Shown one piece after another: positions 5,506-6,595 of a DNA stretch of 6,595 nucleotides. The translations under genes and the position numbers were made by a program. Source of the stretch: Promethearchaeia archaeon (GTDB taxonomy: Archaea; Asgardarchaeota; Lokiarchaeia; Sigyniarchaeales; SOKP01). Each line of letters opens with the position of its first letter. Position 1 is the first letter of the stretch. The notes beneath the pieces were generated by a model. That model made no database searches. It was not told the origin of the DNA and worked only from the letters and a program-made list of their open reading frames with translations. Where the stretch lies: assembly GCA_029856375.1 (NCBI GenBank), contig JAHQWX010000103.1:1-6595 (forward strand). The letters are read 5' to 3'.

Positions 5506-5814
5506 GTGGTCGAGTGGGCTAGATATAAATGGCCAATAATTGGAATTGTTTCGATAGCTGCAGTGCTATTGATAATGATCGCAGTTGGATTTTCGATTGG
5601 ATTCTTATCTGAGGATCCTGACGGATTAGAACGGGTTATAATCGATGCAAAGGGTGAGGAATACCTCGAAGGACTCCCTCAAGCTTGGAATCCTATATTG
5701 GGATGGCTTGAAAGTGATTACATTGCAGGCATTATAGGAATCGTCCTTTCAGTCGTTGTAATGATCTCAGTTTTCTATTTAGTCGTATATTTGAAAAAAA
5801 GAAAAGCGAGTTAG
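5506..5814 (+). CDS. PDGLE-domain small membrane subunit (NikN/CbiN-like) of the Ni/Co transporter
   Basis: A 102-residue protein with one membrane segment at ~10-33, an outside loop of ~38 residues, a second segment at ~72-95 and a basic tail 'LKKRKAS'. The loop begins with 'SEDPDGLERV' (PDGLE at 38-42), the motif that names the PDGLE domain of NikN-type proteins. 'YIAGIIGI' at 72-79 matches the AG..G step before the second helix in that family. CbiN and NikN proteins have the same two-helix topology and help CbiM/NikM load metal. The PDGLE motif points to the NikN branch, although CbiN cannot be excluded. It begins with GTG three bases after the cbiM stop, preceded by GGGGGT, so it is coupled to cbiM. 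Confidence 0.85.
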   Translation: MVEWARYKWPIIGIVSIAAVLLIMIAVGFSIGFLSEDPDGLERVIIDAKGEEYLEGLPQAWNPILGWLESDYIAGIIGIVLSVVVMISVFYLVVYLKKRKAS

Positions 5815-5825
5815 GTACAAATTAC

Positions 5826-5841
5826 TTTTTTTTTTCTTCTT
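5826..5841 (+). terminator. T-tract terminator after the cbiM operon
   Basis: A run of ten T bases (5826-5835), then CTTCTTG, begins 11 bp after the PDGLE stop codon. There is no stem before it. This is the typical archaeal oligo-T terminator and separates the transporter from the downstream hydrolase gene. Confidence 0.6.
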
Positions 5842-5873
5842 GTCTATAAGCATTATACTTTTCATTAGGCCAA

Positions 5874-5883
5874 TATTAATAAA
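5874..5883 (+). promoter_or_regulatory. TATA-like box of the cyclase-family gene
   Basis: TATTAATAAA lies ~45-50 bp before the ATG at 5926, which would place transcription start near 5900-5907 and leave the GGTG at 5914-5917 in the leader. CTATAAG at 5844-5850 is an alternative. Confidence 0.35.
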
Positions 5884-5925
5884 GATTATTCAGCCTTTAA
5901 TTGTTAAAAAATTGGTGTTTTAAAC

Positions 5926-6595
5926 ATGTCTAGTAAGGTTAAATTTATCGATTTATCAATCCCTATCGCTAACGACACTTTTTGTGATCCCGATGTAACT
6001 GCACCTAAAATTGAATATCACCTTCATGAAAAAGGTGCTACTCAAATGGGAATTTTTTTTTCAGGATTAAAACCATCAGAACATTTACCCGATGGAAAGG
6101 GGTGGGCAAATGAAAATCTTATTGTAACTTCTCACTCTGGTACGCATATGGACGCACCTTGGCATTATGCTCCTATTCAAGATAGAGAAATTGGGGAAAA
6201 GCAAGCATTGACAATTGATCAAATCCCATTGGAATGGTGCGTTGGACCGCTAATTGTGCTAGACTGCACGGATTTTGAAGATGGTTATGTGATGAAACCA
6301 GCTGATGTTGATAAAAAGTTAGCTTATATCGGTCATAACTTGGTAGAAGGAGACATTGTGTGCGTTCATACCACTGCACCCCAATATTTTGGAACTAAAG
6401 AATATTTAGATCGTGGGGTAGGCATTGGAAAAGAAGCAACTCTACATATAATTAGACAAGGCGTACATGTGGTAGGAACAGACGCGTGGAGTTGGGACGC
6501 TCCCTTTTCCTTAATTAATAAACGGTGGAAAGAATCAATAGAAGAAAAAAAACCTGATCCAAGCATCCTTTGGGAGGGCCATTATGCAGGCATCG
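5926..6595 (+). CDS. Cyclase-family metal-dependent hydrolase (kynurenine-formamidase-like), 3' end outside the window
   Basis: The frame is open from ATG at 5926 to the right edge, giving 223 residues. The family motif for metal binding, H.GTH.D.P.H, is complete: 'HSGTHMDAPWHY' at 70-81, with His70, His74, Asp76 and His80. The protein opens with 'VKFIDLSIPIANDTF', matching the start of cyclase-family (PF04199) proteins, and later shows 'EGDIVCVHT' and 'GVHVVGTDAWSWD', which align with the conserved core. Relatives hydrolyse N-formylkynurenine, isatin or other cyclic amides with a divalent metal. No tryptophan-degradation gene is in view, so the substrate is unknown. The start is supported by GGTG eight bases upstream. 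It has its own TATA-like box and follows a T10 tract, so it is probably not in the transporter operon. Its need for a divalent metal may be coincidental to the neighbouring transporter. Confidence 0.88.
   Translation, partial: MSSKVKFIDLSIPIANDTFCDPDVTAPKIEYHLHEKGATQMGIFFSGLKPSEHLPDGKGWANENLIVTSHSGTHMDAPWHYAPIQDREIGEKQALTIDQIPLEWCVGPLIVLDCTDFEDGYVMKPADVDKKLAYIGHNLVEGDIVCVHTTAPQYFGTKEYLDRGVGIGKEATLHIIRQGVHVVGTDAWSWDAPFSLINKRWKESIEEKKPDPSILWEGHYAGI

Noticed and set aside
6173..6566. Two minus-strand frames opposite the cyclase-family gene
   Set aside because: The plus-strand frame carries the full metal-binding motif; these are its shadows.
1..6595. CRISPR array, tRNA, rRNA, transposase or integrase
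   Set aside because: I saw no regularly spaced repeats, no tRNA-like cloverleaf and no mobile-element protein motif on either strand.

Overview
The window is AT-rich DNA that is most likely archaeal. Several genes are preceded by A/T-only TATA-like boxes about 25-30 bp before the expected transcription start. There are no sigma-type -35/-10 boxes. The likely terminator is a bare T-run without a hairpin, and the gene set (an Hsp20 protein with a long acidic N-terminus, a split CbiM/PDGLE/CbiQ/CbiO metal transporter, an ICMT-like membrane protein, a cyclase-family hydrolase) is common in AT-rich archaea. A Lokiarchaeota/Asgard-like genome would fit, but no phylogenetic marker gene is present, so that is only a guess.

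Layout from left to right. The 5' part of an Hsp20/alpha-crystallin gene (minus strand) runs off the left edge. Its upstream region holds a perfect 23-bp palindrome. Next is a solitary N6-adenine DNA methyltransferase of the M.TaqI type (minus). It is followed by a 50-80 bp relic of a cbiO 3' end, a small ICMT/PEMT-like membrane methyltransferase (minus), and then the intact cbiO and cbiQ genes (minus). Across a 126-bp divergent promoter region lie cbiM and a PDGLE-domain gene (nikN-like, plus). After a T10 tract comes the 5' part of a cyclase-family (kynurenine-formamidase-like) metal hydrolase (plus), which runs off the right edge.

How the genes work together. CbiM (metal-binding S component, with the essential Met-His N-terminus), the PDGLE partner, CbiQ (transmembrane coupling protein) and CbiO (ATPase) form one energy-coupling-factor importer for Ni2+ or Co2+. 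The importer is encoded as two divergent two-gene operons instead of one. A 9-10-9 inverted repeat brackets the predicted TATA box of cbiM and is a good candidate operator for a metal-responsive repressor. In both two-gene operons the second gene is preceded by the same nine-base string, TTTGGGGGT, which lies inside the end of the first gene. For cbiO this points to a rare ATT start codon, because its reading frame has no ATG or GTG near the N-terminus.

The most unusual structure is the direct repeat of the cbiO 3' end on both sides of the ICMT-like gene. One copy completes the working cbiO gene. The other is a frameshifted stub 725 bp away, next to the DNA methyltransferase. This looks like the scar of an insertion or duplication at the 3' end of cbiO. 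I found no tRNA, rRNA, CRISPR array, transposase or integrase. I also found no clear defence system beyond the solitary methyltransferase, which has no visible restriction partner here.
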